From Ptiloglossa arizonensis (taxonomy: Eukaryota; Arthropoda; Insecta; Hymenoptera; Colletidae), in the NCBI RefSeq assembly GCF_051014685.1, contig NW_027478486.1, positions 372,001 through 436,000 on the forward strand: a DNA stretch of 64,000 nt, read 5' to 3'. The notes beneath the pieces are model-generated. The model was not told the origin of the DNA and searched no databases. It worked only from the letters and a program-made list of their open reading frames with translations. The first letter of the stretch is position 1. Each line of letters starts with the position of its first letter. Shown here one piece after another: positions 12,640 through 27,300 of the stretch. Made by a program: the position numbers and the translations under genes.

Positions 12640-14585
12640 ATACTCGAAACCAATAACTGGAATGGCCTAGGGGAAAAGTACACACACCATTGTAATCGGG
12701 CGGGTTTCTACTTTCAGACACAACAGGAATTTCTCGAGTTCGTCAATGCGTTCGCGAGATATGGTAGTTTGAAGTTAAGGAATGGCTGAGAAATCATCAA
12801 AATTTTCGCAAGACTGATACTCGAATCCAATAACTACTATGGCCTAGGGAAAAATACACACTCCGTTGTAATCGGGCGAGTTTCTGCTTTCAGATGCAAT
12901 AGGAAATTCTCGAGTTCGTCAATCCGTTCGCGAGGTATGGAAGTTTGAAGTTAAGGAATGATTGAGAAACCATCAAAATTTTCGCAAGTCTGCTACTCGA
13001 AACCAATAACTGGAATGACCTAGGGGAAAAGTACACACACCGTTGTAATCGGGCGAGTTTCTACTTTCAGATGCAACTGGAATTTCTCGAGTTCGTCAAT
13101 CCGTTCGCGAGGTATGGGAGTTTGATGTTAAGAAATGCTTGAGGAACCATCAAAATTTTCGCAAATCTGATACTCGAAATCAATAACTACTATGGCCTAG
13201 GTCAAGAATGCACATACCGTTGTAATCGGGCGAGTTTCTGCTTTCAGATGCAACAGGAATTTCTCGAGTTCGTCAATCCGTTCGCGAGATATGGGAGTTT
13301 GAAGTTAACGAAAGGTTGAGAAACCATCAAAATTCTCGCTGGTCTAATACTCGAAACCACTAAATGGAATGGCCCAGGGGAAAAGTACACACACCATTGT
13401 AATCGGGCGAGTTTCTACTTCCACATGCAACAGGAATTTCTCGAGTTCGTCAATCCGTTCGCGAGATATGGGAGTTTGAAGTTAAGGAATGGTTGAGAAT
13501 CAATCAAAATTTTCGCTGGTCTGATACTCGAAACCAATAACTGGAATGGCCTAGGGGAAAAGTACACACACCATTGTAATCGGGCGGGTTTCTACTTTCA
13601 GATACAACAGGAATTTCTCGAGTTCGTCAATGCGTTCGCGAGATATGGTAGTTTGAAGTTAAGGAATGGCTGAGAAATCATCAAAATTTTCGCAAGACTG
13701 ATACTCGAATCCAATAACTACTATGGCCTAGGGCGAAAATACACACACCGTTGCAATCGGGCGAGTTTCTGCTTTCAGATGCAATAGGAAATTCTCTAGT
13801 TCGTCAATCCGTTCGCGAGATATGGAAGTTTGAAGTTAAGGAATGATTGAGAAACCATCAAAATTTTCGCAAGTCTAATACTCGAAACCAATAACTGGAA
13901 TGGCCTATGGGAAAAGTACACACACCATTGTATCCGGGCGAGTTTCTACTTTCAAATGCAACAGGAATTTCTCGAGTTCGTCAATCCGTTCGCGAGATAT
14001 GGGAGTTTGAAGTTAAGGAATGGTTGAGAAACCATCAAAATTTTCGCAAGTCTGATACTCGAATCCAATAACTACTATGGCCTAGGGAAAAATGCACACT
14101 CCGTTGTAATCGGGCGAGTTTCTGCTTTCAGATGCAATTGGAAATTCTCGAGTTCGTCAATCCGTTCGCGAGGTATGGAAGTTTGAAGTTAAGGAATGAT
14201 TGAGAAACCATCAAAATTTTCGCAAGTCTGCTACTCGAAACCAATAACTGGAATGACCTAGGGGAAAAGTACACACACCGTTGTAATCGGGCGAGTTTCT
14301 GCTTTCAGATGCAATAGGAAATTCTCGAGTTCGTCAATCCGTTCGCGAGATATGGAAGTTTGAAGTTAAGGAATGATTGAGAAACCATCAAAATTTTCGC
14401 AAGTCTGATACTCGAAACCAATAACTACAAATGCCTAGGTGAAAAATACACATACCATTGTAATCGGGCGAGATTCTACTTTCACATGCAATAGGAATTT
14501 CTCGAGTTCGTCAATCCGTTCGCGAGATATGGGCGTTTGAATTTATGGAATGGTTGAGAAACCATCAAAATTTTCGCAAGTCTGA
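12640..14585. repeat. 11-monomer unit, tandem copy 1
   Basis: 1945 bp (11 x 177 minus 2). Shared markers at offset 1945 include CAGACACAAC (12715 and 14660) and the AACGAAAGG monomer (~13307 and ~15252). The junction near 14585 is in monomer register, as expected for unequal crossover. Confidence 0.85.
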
Positions 14586-16530
14586 TACTCGAAACCAATA
14601 ACTGGAATGGCCTAGGGGAAAAGTACACACACCATTGTAATCGGGCGGGTTTCTACTTTCAGACACAACAGGAATTTCTCGAGTTCGTCAATGCGTTCGC
14701 GAGATATGGTAGTTTGAAGTTAAGGAATGGCTGAGAAATCATCAAAATTTTCGCAAGACTGATACTCGAATCCAATAACTACTATGGCCTAGGGAAAAAT
14801 ACACACTCCGTTGTAATCGGGCGAGTTTCTGCTTTCAGATGCAATAGGAAATTCTCGAGTTCGTCAATCCGTTCGCGAGGTATGGAAGTTTGAAGTTAAG
14901 GAATGATTGAGAAACCATCAAAATTTTCGCAAGTCTGCTACTCGAAACCAATAACTGGAATGACCTAGGGGAAAAGTACACACACCGTTGTAATCGGGCG
15001 AGTTTCTACTTTCAGATGCAACTGGAATTTCTCGAGTTCGTCAATCCGTTCGCGAGGTATGGGAGTTTGATGTTAAGAAATGCTTGAGGAACCATCAAAA
15101 TTTTCGCAAATCTGATACTCGAAATCAATAACTACTATGGCCTAGGTCAAGAATGCACATACCGTTGTAATCGGGCGAGTTTCTGCTTTCAGATGCAACA
15201 GGAATTTCTCGAGTTCGTCAATCCGTTCGCGAGATATGGGAGTTTGAAGTTAACGAAAGGTTGAGAAACCATCAAAATTCTCGCTGGTCTAATACTCGAA
15301 ACCACTAAATGGAATGGCCCAGGGGAAAAGTACACACACCATTGTAATCGGGCGAGTTTCTACTTCCACATGCAACAGGAATTTCTCGAGTTCGTCAATC
15401 CGTTCGCGAGATATGGGAGTTTGAAGTTAAGGAATGGTTGAGAATCAATCAAAATTTTCGCTGGTCTGATACTCGAAACCAATAACTGGAATGGCCTAGG
15501 GGAAAAGTACACACACCATTGTAATCGGGCGGGTTTCTACTTTCAGATACAACAGGAATTTCTCGAGTTCGTCAATGCGTTCGCGAGATATGGTAGTTTG
15601 AAGTTAAGGAATGGCTGAGAAATCATCAAAATTTTCGCAAGACTGATACTCGAATCCAATAACTACTATGGCCTAGGGCGAAAATACACACACCGTTGCA
15701 ATCGGGCGAGTTTCTGCTTTCAGATGCAATAGGAAATTCTCTAGTTCGTCAATCCGTTCGCGAGATATGGAAGTTTGAAGTTAAGGAATGATTGAGAAAC
15801 CATCAAAATTTTCGCAAGTCTAATACTCGAAACCAATAACTGGAATGGCCTATGGGAAAAGTACACACACCATTGTATCCGGGCGAGTTTCTACTTTCAA
15901 ATGCAACAGGAATTTCTCGAGTTCGTCAATCCGTTCGCGAGATATGGGAGTTTGAAGTTAAGGAATGGTTGAGAAACCATCAAAATTTTCGCAAGTCTGA
16001 TACTCGAATCCAATAACTACTATGGCCTAGGGAAAAATGCACACTCCGTTGTAATCGGGCGAGTTTCTGCTTTCAGATGCAATTGGAAATTCTCGAGTTC
16101 GTCAATCCGTTCGCGAGGTATGGAAGTTTGAAGTTAAGGAATGATTGAGAAACCATCAAAATTTTCGCAAGTCTGCTACTCGAAACCAATAACTGGAATG
16201 ACCTAGGGGAAAAGTACACACACCGTTGTAATCGGGCGAGTTTCTGCTTTCAGATGCAATAGGAAATTCTCGAGTTCGTCAATCCGTTCGCGAGATATGG
16301 AAGTTTGAAGTTAAGGAATGATTGAGAAACCATCAAAATTTTCGCAAGTCTGATACTCGAAACCAATAACTACAAATGCCTAGGTGAAAAATACACATAC
16401 CATTGTAATCGGGCGAGATTCTACTTTCACATGCAATAGGAATTTCTCGAGTTCGTCAATCCGTTCGCGAGATATGGGCGTTTGAATTTATGGAATGGTT
16501 GAGAAACCATCAAAATTTTCGCAAGTCTGA
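14585..16530. repeat. 11-monomer unit, tandem copy 2
   Basis: Near-identical to 12640-14585. Near 16530 it continues into type A monomers (ACATATGCC), where copy 1 instead jumps back to the start of the unit. Part of the same unit recurs at ~27.85-29.27 kb. Confidence 0.85.
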
Positions 16531-17750
16531 TACACGAAACCAATAACTACATATGCCTAGGGGAAAAATACACATACCATTGTATTCGGGCGAGTTTCTG
16601 CTTTCAGATGCAATAGGAAATTCTCGAGTTCGTCAATCCGTTCGCGAGATATGGGAGTTTGAAGTTAAGGAATGGTTGAGAAACCATCAAAATTTTCGGA
16701 AGTCTGATACTCGAAACCAATAACTACAAATGCCTAGGTGAAAAATACACATACCATTGTAATCGGGCGAGATTCTACTTTCACATGCAATAGGAATTTC
16801 TCGAGTTCGTCAATCCGTTCGCGAGATATGGGAGTTTGAAGTTATGGAATGGTTGAGAAACCATCAAATCTTTCGCAAGTCTGATACACGAAACCAGTAT
16901 CTACAAATGCCTAGGGGAAAAATACACATACCAATGTAATCGGGCGAGTTTCTGCTTTCAGATGCAATAGGTATTTCTCGAGTTCGTCAATCCGTTCGCG
17001 AGATATGGGAGTTTGAAGTTAAGGAATGGTTGAGAAACCATCACAACTTTCGCAAGTCTGACACTCGAAACCATTAACTACTATGGCCTAGGGCAAAAAT
17101 ACACATACCGTTGTAATCGGGCGAGTTTCTACTTTCAGATGCAACAGAAATTTCTCGAGTTCGTCAATCCGTTCGCGAGATATTGGAGTTTGAAGTTAAG
17201 GAATGGTTGCGAAACGACCAAAACTTTCGCTGGTCTGATACTCGAAACCAATATCTGGAATGGCCTAGGGGAAAAGTACACACACCATTGTTATCGGGCG
17301 AGTTTCTACTTTCAGATACAACAGGAATTTCTCGAGTTCGTAAATCCGTTCGCGAGGTATGGGAGTTTGAAGTTAAGGAATGGATGAGAAACCATCAAAA
17401 TTTTCGCAAGTCTGATACTCGAAACCAATAACTGGAATGGCCTAGGGGAAAAGTACACAAACCATTGTAATCGGGCGAGTTTCTACTTTCAGATACAACA
17501 GGAATTTCTTGAGTTCGTCAATCCGTTCGCGAGATATGGGAGTTTGAAGTTAAGGAATGGTTGAGAAACCATCAAAATTTTCGCAAGTCTGATACTCGAA
17601 ACCAATAACTACAAAGGCCTAGGGGGAAAATACACATACCGTTGTAATCGGGAGAGTTTCTGCTTTCAGATGCAATAGGAAATTCTCGAGTTCGTTAATC
17701 CGTTCGCGAGATATGGGAGTTTGAAGTTAAGGAATGGTTGAGAAACCATC
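16340..17750. repeat. Type A fragment reinserted after the 11-mer units
   Basis: Matches ~3250-4660 at offset 13088 (74 x 177 minus 10). It carries the ACAGAAATTTCTCGAG marker monomer at ~17144. It supplies the left flank of the second long segmental copy. Confidence 0.8.
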
Positions 17751-18342
17751 ACAATTTCCGCAAGTCTGATACTCGAATCCAATAACTACAATGGCCTAGG
17801 GGAAAAGTACACACACCATTGTTATCGGGCGAGTTTCTACTTTCAGATACAACAGGAATTTCTCGAGTTCGTAAATCCGTTCGCGAGGTATGGGAGTTTG
17901 AAGTTAAGGAATGGATGAGAAACCATCAAAATTTTCGCAAGTCTGATACTCGAAACCAATAACTGGAATGGCCTAGGGGAAAAGTACACAAACCATTGTA
18001 ATCGGGCGAGTTTCTACTTTCAGATACAACAGGAATTTCTTGAGTTCGTCAATCCGTTCGCGAGATATGGGAGTTTGAAGTTAAGGAATGGTTGAGAAAC
18101 CATCAAAATTTTCGCAAGTCTGATACTCGAAACCAATAACTACAAAGGCCTAGGGGGAAAATACACATACCGTTGTAATCGGGAGAGTTTCTGCTTTCAG
18201 ATGCAATAGGAAATTCTCGAGTTCGTTAATCCGTTCGCGAGATATGGGAGTTTGAAGTTAAGGAATGGTTGAGAAACCATCACAATTTCCGCAAGTCTGA
18301 TACTCGAATCCAATAACTACTATGGCCTAGGGGAAAAGTTCA
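17281..18342. repeat. Tandem duplication of three monomers
   Basis: 17281-17811 and 17812-18342 are offset by exactly 531 bp (3 x 177). The distinctive CCATTGTTATCGG monomer appears in both. The junction near 17.79 kb is also where the sequence switches to the 15918-bp offset of the long segmental duplication. Confidence 0.8.
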
Positions 18343-21300
18343 CATACCGTTGTAATCGGGCTAGTTTCTACTTTCAGATGCAACAGGAATTTCTGAAGTT
18401 CGTCAATCCGTTCGCGAGATATGTGAGTTTGAAGTTAAGGAATGGTTGAGAAACCATCACAATTTTCGCAAGTCTTATACTCGAAACCAATAACTACTAT
18501 GGCCTAAGGCAAAAATACATATACCGTTGTAATCGGGCGAGGTTCTGCTTTCAGATGCAATAGGAAATTCTCGAGTTCGTCAATCCGTTCGCGAGATATG
18601 GGAGTTTGAAGTTAAGGAATGGTTGGGAAATCATCAAAATTTTCGCTGGTCTGTTACTCGAAACCAATAACTGGAATGGCCTAGGGGAAAAGTACACACA
18701 CCATTGTAATCGGGCGAGTTTCTACTTTCAGATACAACAGGAATTTCTCGAATTCGTCAATGCGTTCGCGAGATATGGGAGTTTGAAGTTAAGGAATGGT
18801 TGGGAAATCATCAAAATTTTCGCTGGTCTGATACTCGAAACCAATAACTGGAATGGCCTAGGAGAAAAGTACACACACCATTGTAATCGGGCGAGTTTCT
18901 ACTTTCAGATACAACATGAATTTCTCGAGTTCGTCAATCCGTTCGCGAGATATGGGAGTTTTAAGTTACGGAATGGTTGAAAACCATCCAAATTTTCGCT
19001 GGTCTAATACTCGAAACCAATAAGTGGAATCGCCTAGGGGAAAAGTACACACACCATTGTAATCGGGCGTGTTCTACTTTTAGATACAACATGAATTTCT
19101 CGAGTTCGTCAATGCGTTCGCGAGATATGGGAGTTTGAAGTTAAGGAATAGTTGAGAAATCATCAAAATTTTCGCAAGTCTGATACTCGAAACCAATAAC
19201 TACAAATGCCTAGGTGAAAAATACACATACCATTGTAATCGGGCGAGATTCTACTTTCACACGCAATAGGAATTTCTCGAGTTCGTCAATCCGTTCGCGA
19301 GATATGGGCGTTTGAATTTATGGAATGGTTGAGAAACCATCAAAATTTTCGCAAGTCTGATACACGAAACCAATAACTACATATGCCTAGGGGAAAAATA
19401 CACATACCATTGTATTCGGGCGAGTTTCTGCTTTCAGATGCAATAGGAAATTCTCGAGTTCGTCAATCCGTTCGCGAGATATGGGAGTTTGAAGTTAAGG
19501 AATGGTTGAGAAACCATCAAAATTTTCGGAAGTCTGATACTCGAAACCAATAACTACAAATGCCTAGGTGAAAAATACACATACCATTGTAATCGGGCGA
19601 GATTCTACTTTCACATGCAATAGGAATTTCTCGAGTTCGTCAATCCGTTCGCGAGATATGGGAGTTTGAAGTTATGGAATGGTTGAGAAACCATCAAATC
19701 TTTCGCAAGTCTGATACACGAAACCAGTATCTACAAATGCCTAGGGGAAAAATACACATACCAATGTAATCGGGCGAGTTTCTGCTTTCAGATGCAATAG
19801 GTATTTCTCGAGTTCGTCAATCCGTTCGCGAGATATGGGAGTTTGAAGTTAAGGAATGGTTGAGAAACCATCACAACTTTCGCAAGTCTGACACTCGAAA
19901 CCATTAACTACTATGGCCTAGGGCAAAAATACACATACCGTTGTAATCGGGCGAGTTTCTACTTTCAGATGCAACAGAAATTTCTCGAGTTCGTCAATCC
20001 GTTCGCGAGATATTGGAGTTTGAAGTTAAGGAATGGTTGCGAAACGACCAAAACTTTCGCTGGTCTGATACTCGAAACCAATATCTGGAATGGCCTAGGG
20101 GAAAAGTACACACACCATTGTTATCGGGCGAGTTTCTACTTTCAGATACAACAGGAATTTCTCGAGTTCGTAAATCCGTTCGCGAGGTATGGGAGTTTGA
20201 AGTTAAGGAATGGATGAGAAACCATCAAAATTTTCGCAAGTCTGATACTCGAAACCAATAACTGGAATGGCCTAGGGGAAAAGTACACAAACCATTGTAA
20301 TCGGGCGAGTTTCTACTTTCAGATACAACAGGAATTTCTTGAGTTCGTCAATCCGTTCGCGAGATATGGGAGTTTGAAGTTAAGGAATGGTTGAGAAACC
20401 ATCAAAATTTTCGCAAGTCTGATACTCGAAACCAATAACTACAAAGGCCTAGGGGGAAAATACACATACCGTTGTAATCGGGAGAGTTTCTGCTTTCAGA
20501 TGCAATAGGAAATTCTCGAGTTCGTTAATCCGTTCGCGAGATATGGGAGTTTGAAGTTAAGGAATGGTTGAGAAACCATCACAATTTCCGCAAGTCTGAT
20601 ACTCGAATCCAATAACTACAATGGCCTAGGGGAAAAGTACACATACCGTTGTAATCGGGCTAGTTTCTACTTTCAGATGCAACAGGAATTTCTGAAGTTC
20701 GTCAATCCGTTCGCGAGATATGTGAGTTTGAAGTTAAGGAATGGTTGAGAAACCATCACAATTTTCGCAAGTCTTATACTCGAAACCAATAACTACTACG
20801 GCCTAAGGCAAAAATACATATACCGTTGTAATCGGGCGAGTTTCTGCTTTCAGATGCAATAGGAAATTCTCGAGTTCGTCAATCCGTTCGCGAGATATGG
20901 GAGTTTGAAGTTAAGGAATGGTTGGGAAATCATCAAAATTTTCGCTGGTCTGATACTCGAAACCAATAACTGGAATGGCCTAGGAGAAAAGTACACACAC
21001 CATTGTAATCGGGCGAGTTTCTACTTTCAGATACAACAGGAATTTCTCGAGTTCGTCAATCCGTTCGCGAGATATGGGAGTTTTAAGTTACGGAATGGTT
21101 GAAAACCATCCAAATTTTCGCTGGTCTAATACTCGAAACCAATAACTGGAATCGCCTAGGGGAAAAGTACACACACCATTGTAATCGGGCGTGTTCTACT
21201 TTTATATACAACATGAATTTCTCGAGTTCGTCAATGCGTTCGCGAGATATGGGAGTTTGAAGTTAAGGAATAGTTGAGAAATCATCAAAATTTTCGCAAG

Positions 21301-24300
21301 TCTGATACTCGAAACCAATAACTACAAATGCCTAGGTGAAAAATACACATACCATTGTAATCGGGCGAGATTCTACTTTCACATGCAATAGGAATTTCTC
21401 GAGTTCGTCAATCCGTTCGCGAGATATGGGAGTTTGAAGTTAAGGAATGGTTGAGAAACCATCAAAATTTTCGCAAGTCTGATACACGAAACCAATAACT
21501 ACATATGCCTAGGGGAAAAATACACATACCATTGTAATCGGGCGAGTTTCTGCTTTCGGATGCAATAGGAAATTCTCGAGTTGGTCAATCTGTTCGCGAG
21601 ATATGGAAGAGTGAAGTTAAGGAATGGTTGAGAAACCATCACAATTTTCGCAAGTCTGATACTCGAAATCAATAACTACTATGGCCTAGGGGAAAAATAC
21701 ACATACTGTTGAAATCGGGCGAGTTTCTGCTATCAGATGCAACAGGAATTTCTCGAGTTCGTCAATCCGTTCGCGAGATATGGGAGTTTGAAGTTAAGGA
21801 ATGGTTGAGAATCCATCAAAATTTTCGCTGGTCTGATACTCGAAACCAATAACTGGAATGGCCTAGGGGAAAAGTACGCACACCATTGTAATCGGGCGGC
21901 TTCCTACTTTCAGATACAATAGGAATTTCTCGAGTTCGTCAATGCGTTCGCGAGATATGGGAGTTTGAAGTTAAGGAATGGTTGAGAAACCATCAAAATT
22001 TTCGCAGGTCTGATACTCGAAACCAATAACTACTATGGCCTAGGGCAAAAATGCACATACCGTTGTAATCGGGCGAGTTTCTGTTTTCAGATGCAACAGG
22101 AATTTCTCGAGTTCGTCAATCCGTTCGCGAGATATGGGAATTTGAAGTTAAGGAATGGTTGAGAAACCATCACAATTTTCGCAAGTCTGATACTCGAAAC
22201 CAATAACTACTATGGCCTAGGGCAAATATACACATACCGTTGTATTCGGGCGAGTTTCTACTTCCACATGCAACAGGAATTTCTCGAGTTCGTCAATGCG
22301 TTCGCGAGATATGGGAGTTTGAAATTAAGGAATGGACGAGAAACGATCAAAATTTTCGCAAGTCTGATACTCGAAACCAATAACTACAAATGCCTAGGGG
22401 AAAAATACACATACCATTGTAATCGGGGGATATTCTACTTTCACATGCAATAGGAATTTCTCGAGTTCGTCAATCCGTTCGCGAGATATGGGTGTTTGAA
22501 GTTAAGGAATGGATGAGAAACGATCAAAATTTTCGCAAGTCTGATACTCGAAACCAATAACTACAAATGCCTAGGGGAAAAATACACATACCATTGTAAT
22601 CGGGGGATATTCTACTTTCACATGCAACAGGAATTTCTCGAGTTCTACAATCCGTTCGCGAGATATGGGTGTTTGAAGTTAAGGAATGGATGAGAAACCA
22701 TCAAAATTTTCGCAAGTCTGATACTCGAAACCAATAACTACAATGGCCTAGGGGAAAAGTACACATACCGTTGTAATCGGCCTAGTTTCTACTTTCAGAT
22801 GCAACAGGAATTTCTGAAGTTCGTCAATCCGTTCGCGAGATATGGGAGTTTGAAGTTAAGGAATGGTTGAGAAACCATCACAATTTTCGCAAGTCTGATA
22901 CTCGAAACCAATAACTACTATGGCCTAAGGCAAAAATGCATATACCGTTGTAATCGGGCGAGTTTCTGCTTTCAGATGCAATAGGAAATTCTCGAGTTCG
23001 TCAATCCGTTCGCGAGATATGGGAGTTTTAAGTTAAGGAATGGTTGAGAAACCACCAAAATTTTCGCTGGTCTGATACTCGAAACCAATATCTGGAATGG
23101 CCCAGGGGAAAAGTACACACACCATTGTAATCGGGCGAGTTTCTACTTTCAGATACAACAGGAAATTCTGGAGTTCGTCAATGCGTTCGCGAGAGATGGG
23201 AGTTTGAAGTTAAGGAATGGTTGGGAAATCATCAAAATTTTCGCTGGTCTGATACTCGAAACCAATAACTACTATGGCCTAGGGCAAATATACACATACC
23301 GTTGTATTCGGTTGGGTTTCTACTTCCACATGCAACAGGAATTTCTCGAGTTCGTCAATCTGTTCGCGAGATATGGGAGTTTGAAGTTAAGGAATGGTTG
23401 AGAAACCATCAAAATTTTCGCAAGTCTGATACACGAAACCAATAACTACAAATGCCTAGGGGAAAAATACACATACCATTGTAATCGGGCGAGTTTCTGC
23501 TTTCAGTTGCAATAGGAAATTCTCGAGTTCGGCAATCCGTTCGCGAGATATGGGATTGTGAAGTTAAGGAATGGTTAAGAAACCATCAAAATTTTCGCAA
23601 GTAAGATACTCGTAACCAATAACTACAAATGCCTAGGTGAAAAATACACATACCATTGTAATCGGGCGAGATTCTACTTTCACATGCAATAGGAATTTCT
23701 CGAGTTCGTCAATCCGTTCGCGAGATATGGGAGTTTGAAGTTAAGGAATGGTTGAGAAACCATCAAAATTTTCGCAAGTCTGATACTCGAAACCAATAAC
23801 TACAAAGGCCTAGGGGGAAAACACACATACCGTTGTAATCGGGCGAGTTTCTGCTTTCAGATGCAATAGGAAATTCTCGAGTTCGTTAATCCGTTCGTGA
23901 GATATGGAAGTGTGAAGTTAAGGAATGGTTGAGAAACCATCACAATTTCCGCAAGTCTGATACTCGAATCCAATAACTACTATGGCTTATGGCAAAAATT
24001 CACATACCGTTGTAATCGGGCGAGTTTCTGCTTTCAGATGCAATAGGAAATTCTCGAGTTCGTCAATCCGTTCGCGAGGTATGGGTGTTTGAAGTTAAGG
24101 AATGGATGAGAAACGATCAAAATTTTCGCAAATCTGATACTCGAAACCAATAACTACAAATGCCTAGGGGAAAAATACACATGCCATTGTAATCGGGGGA
24201 TGTTCTACTTTCACATGCAATAGGAATTTCTCGAGTTCGTCAATCCGTTCGCGAGATATGGGTGTTTGAAGTTAAGGAATGGGTGAGAAACCATCAAAAT

Positions 24301-27300
24301 TTTCGCAATTCTGATACTCGAAACCAATAACTACAATGGCCTAGGGGAAAAGTACACATACCGTTGTAATCGGCCTAGTTTCTACTTTCAGATGCAACAG
24401 GAATTTCTGAAGTTCGTCAATCCGTTCGCGAGATATGGGAGTTTGAAGTTAAGGAATGGTTGAGAAACCATCACGATTTTCGCAAGTCTGATACTCGAAA
24501 CCAATAACTACTATGGCCTAAGGCAAAAATACATATACCGTTGTAATCGGGCGAGTTTCTGCTTTCAGATGCAATATGAAATTCTCGAGTTCGTCAATCC
24601 GTTCGCGAGATATGGGGGTTTTAAGTTAAGGAATGGTTGAAAAACCACCAAAATTTTCGCTGGTCTGATACTCGAAACCAATATCTGGAATGGCCTAGGG
24701 GAAAAGTACACACACCATTGTAACCGGGCGAGTTTCTACTTTCAGATACAACAGGAAATTCTGGAGTTCGTCAATGCGTTCGCGAGATATGGGAGTTTGA
24801 AGTTAAGGAATGGTTGGGAAATCATCAAAATTTTCGCTGGTCTGATACTCGAAACCAATAACTGGAATGGCCTAGGGGAAAAGTACACACACCATTGTAA
24901 TCGGGCGAGTTTCTACTTTCAGATACAACAGGAATTTCTCGAGTTCTTCAATCCGTTCGCGAGATATGGGAGTTTGAAGTTAAGGAATGGTTGAGAAACC
25001 ATCAAAATTTTCGCAAGTCTGATACTCGAAACCAATAACTACAAAGGCCTAGGGGGAAAACACACATATCCTTGTAATCGCGCGAGTTTCTACTTTCAGA
25101 TGCAACAGGAATTTCTCGAGTTCGTCAATGCGTTCGCGAGATATGGGAGTTTGAAGTTAAGGAATGGTTGAGAAATCATCAAAATTTTCGCAAGTCTGAT
25201 ACTCGAATCCAATAACTACAACGGCCTAGGGCAAAAATACACATACCGTTGTAATCGGGCGAGTTTCTACTTTCAGATGCAACAGGAATTTCTCGAGTTC
25301 GTCAATCCGTTCGCGAGATATGGGAGTTTGAAGTTAAGGAATGGTTGAGAAACCATCACAACTTTCGCAAGTCTGACACTCGAAACCATTAACTACTATG
25401 GCCTAGGGCAAAAATACACATACCGTTGTAATCGGGGAGTTTCTGCTTTCAGATGCAATAGGAAATTCTCGAGTTCGTCAATCTGTTCGCGAGATATGGG
25501 TGTTTGAAGTTAAGGAATGGATGAGAAACCATCAAAATTTTCGCAAGTCTGATACTCGAAACCAATAACTACAATGGCCTAGGGGAAAAGTACACACACC
25601 GTTGTAATCGGGCTAGTTTCTACTTTCAGATGCAACAGGAATTTCTCGAGTTCGTCAATCCGTTCGCGAGATATGGGAGTTTGAAGTTAAGGAATGGTTG
25701 AGAAACCATCAAAATTTTCGCAAGTCTGATACTCGAAACCAATAACTACAAAGGCCTAGGGGAAAACACACATATCCTTGTAATCGGGCGAGTTTCTACT
25801 TTCAGATGCAACAGGAATTTCTCGAGTTCGTCAATCCGTTCGCGAGATATGGGAGTTTGAAGTTAAGGAATGGTTGAGAAACCATCACAACTTTCGCAAG
25901 TCTGACACTCGAAACCATTAACTACAATGGCCTAGGGCAAAAATACACATACCGTTGTATTCGGGCGAGTTTCTACTTTCAGATGCAACAGGAATTTCTC
26001 GAGTACGTCAATCCGTTCGCGAGATATGGGAGTTTAAAGTTAAGGAATGGTTGAGAACCCATCAAAATTTTCGCAAGTCTGATACTCGAATCCAATAACT
26101 ACAACGGCCTAGGGCAAAAATACACATACCGTTGTAATCGGGCGAGTTTCTACTTTCAGATGCAACAGGAATTTCTCGAGTTCGTCAATCCGTTCGCGAG
26201 ATATGGGAGTTTGAAGTTAAGGAATGGTTGAGAAACCATCACAACTTTCGCAAGTCTGACACTCGAAACCATTAACTACTATGGCCTAGGGCAAAAATAC
26301 ACATACCGTTGTAATCGGGCTAGTTTCTACTTTCAGATGCAACAGGAATTTCTCGAGTTCGTCAATCCGTTCGCGAGATATGGGAGTTTGAAGTTAAGGA
26401 ATGGTTGGGAAACCATCAAAATTTTCGCAAGTCTGATACTCGAAACCAATAACTACAAAGGCCTAGGGGGAAAACACACATATCCTTGTAATCGCGCGAG
26501 TTTCTACTTTCAGATGCAACAGGAATTTCTCGAGTTCGTCAATCCGTTCGCGAGATATGGGAGTTTGAAGTTAAGGAATGGTTGAGAAACCATCACAACT
26601 TTCGCAAGTCTGACACTCGAAACCATTAACTACTATGGCCTAGGGCAAAAATACACATACCGTTGTAATCGGGCGAGTTTCTACTTTCACATGCAACAGG
26701 AATTTCTCGAGTTCGTCAATCCGTTCGCGAGATATGGGAGTTTGAAGTTAAGGAATGGTTGAGAAACCATCACAACTTTCGCAAGTCTGACACTCGAAAC
26801 CATTAACTACTATGGCCTAGGGCAAAAATACACATACCGTTGTAATCGGGCGAGTTTCTACTTTCAGATGCAACAGGAATTTCTCGAGTACGTCAATCCG
26901 TTCGCGAGATATGGGAGTTTAAAGTTAAGGAATGGTTGAGAAACCATCAAAATTTTCGCAAGTCTGATCCTCGAAACCAATAACTACAAATGCCTAGGGG
27001 AAAAATACACATACAATTGTAATCGGGCGAGATTCTACTTTCACATGCAACAGGAATTTCTCGAGTTCGTCAATGCGTTCGCGAGATATGGGAGTTTGAA
27101 GTTATGGAATGGTTGAGAAATCATCAAAATTTTCGCAAGTCTGATAATCGAATCCAATAGCTTCTATGGCCTAGGGCAAAAATACACATACCGTTGTATT
27201 CGGGCGAGTTTCTGCTTTCACATGCAACAGGAATTTCTCGAGTTCGTCAATCCGTTCGCGAGATATGGAAGTTTGAAGTTAAGGAATGCTTGAGAAACGA

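Larger units (their letters stand above)
5750..12640. repeat. Region B: mixed monomers with local duplications
   Basis: Satellite throughout, without one dominant HOR. Recognisable sub-blocks include a 9-monomer duplication (6720-7525 repeated at 8313-9118) and a set of CTGACACTCG-marked monomers at 10161, 10690, 11044, 11398 and 11575, spaced by 1-3 monomers. I see nothing other than satellite here. Confidence 0.85.
1850..14420. repeat. Long segmental duplication, left copy (~12.6 kb)
   Basis: Corresponds to ~17770-30160. The offset changes in whole-monomer steps: 15918 to about 5.5 kb, 15741 to about 9.3 kb, 15212 to about 14.06 kb, then 15743 to about 14.42 kb. Long stretches read as identical or differ by scattered substitutions. 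Confidence 0.85.
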
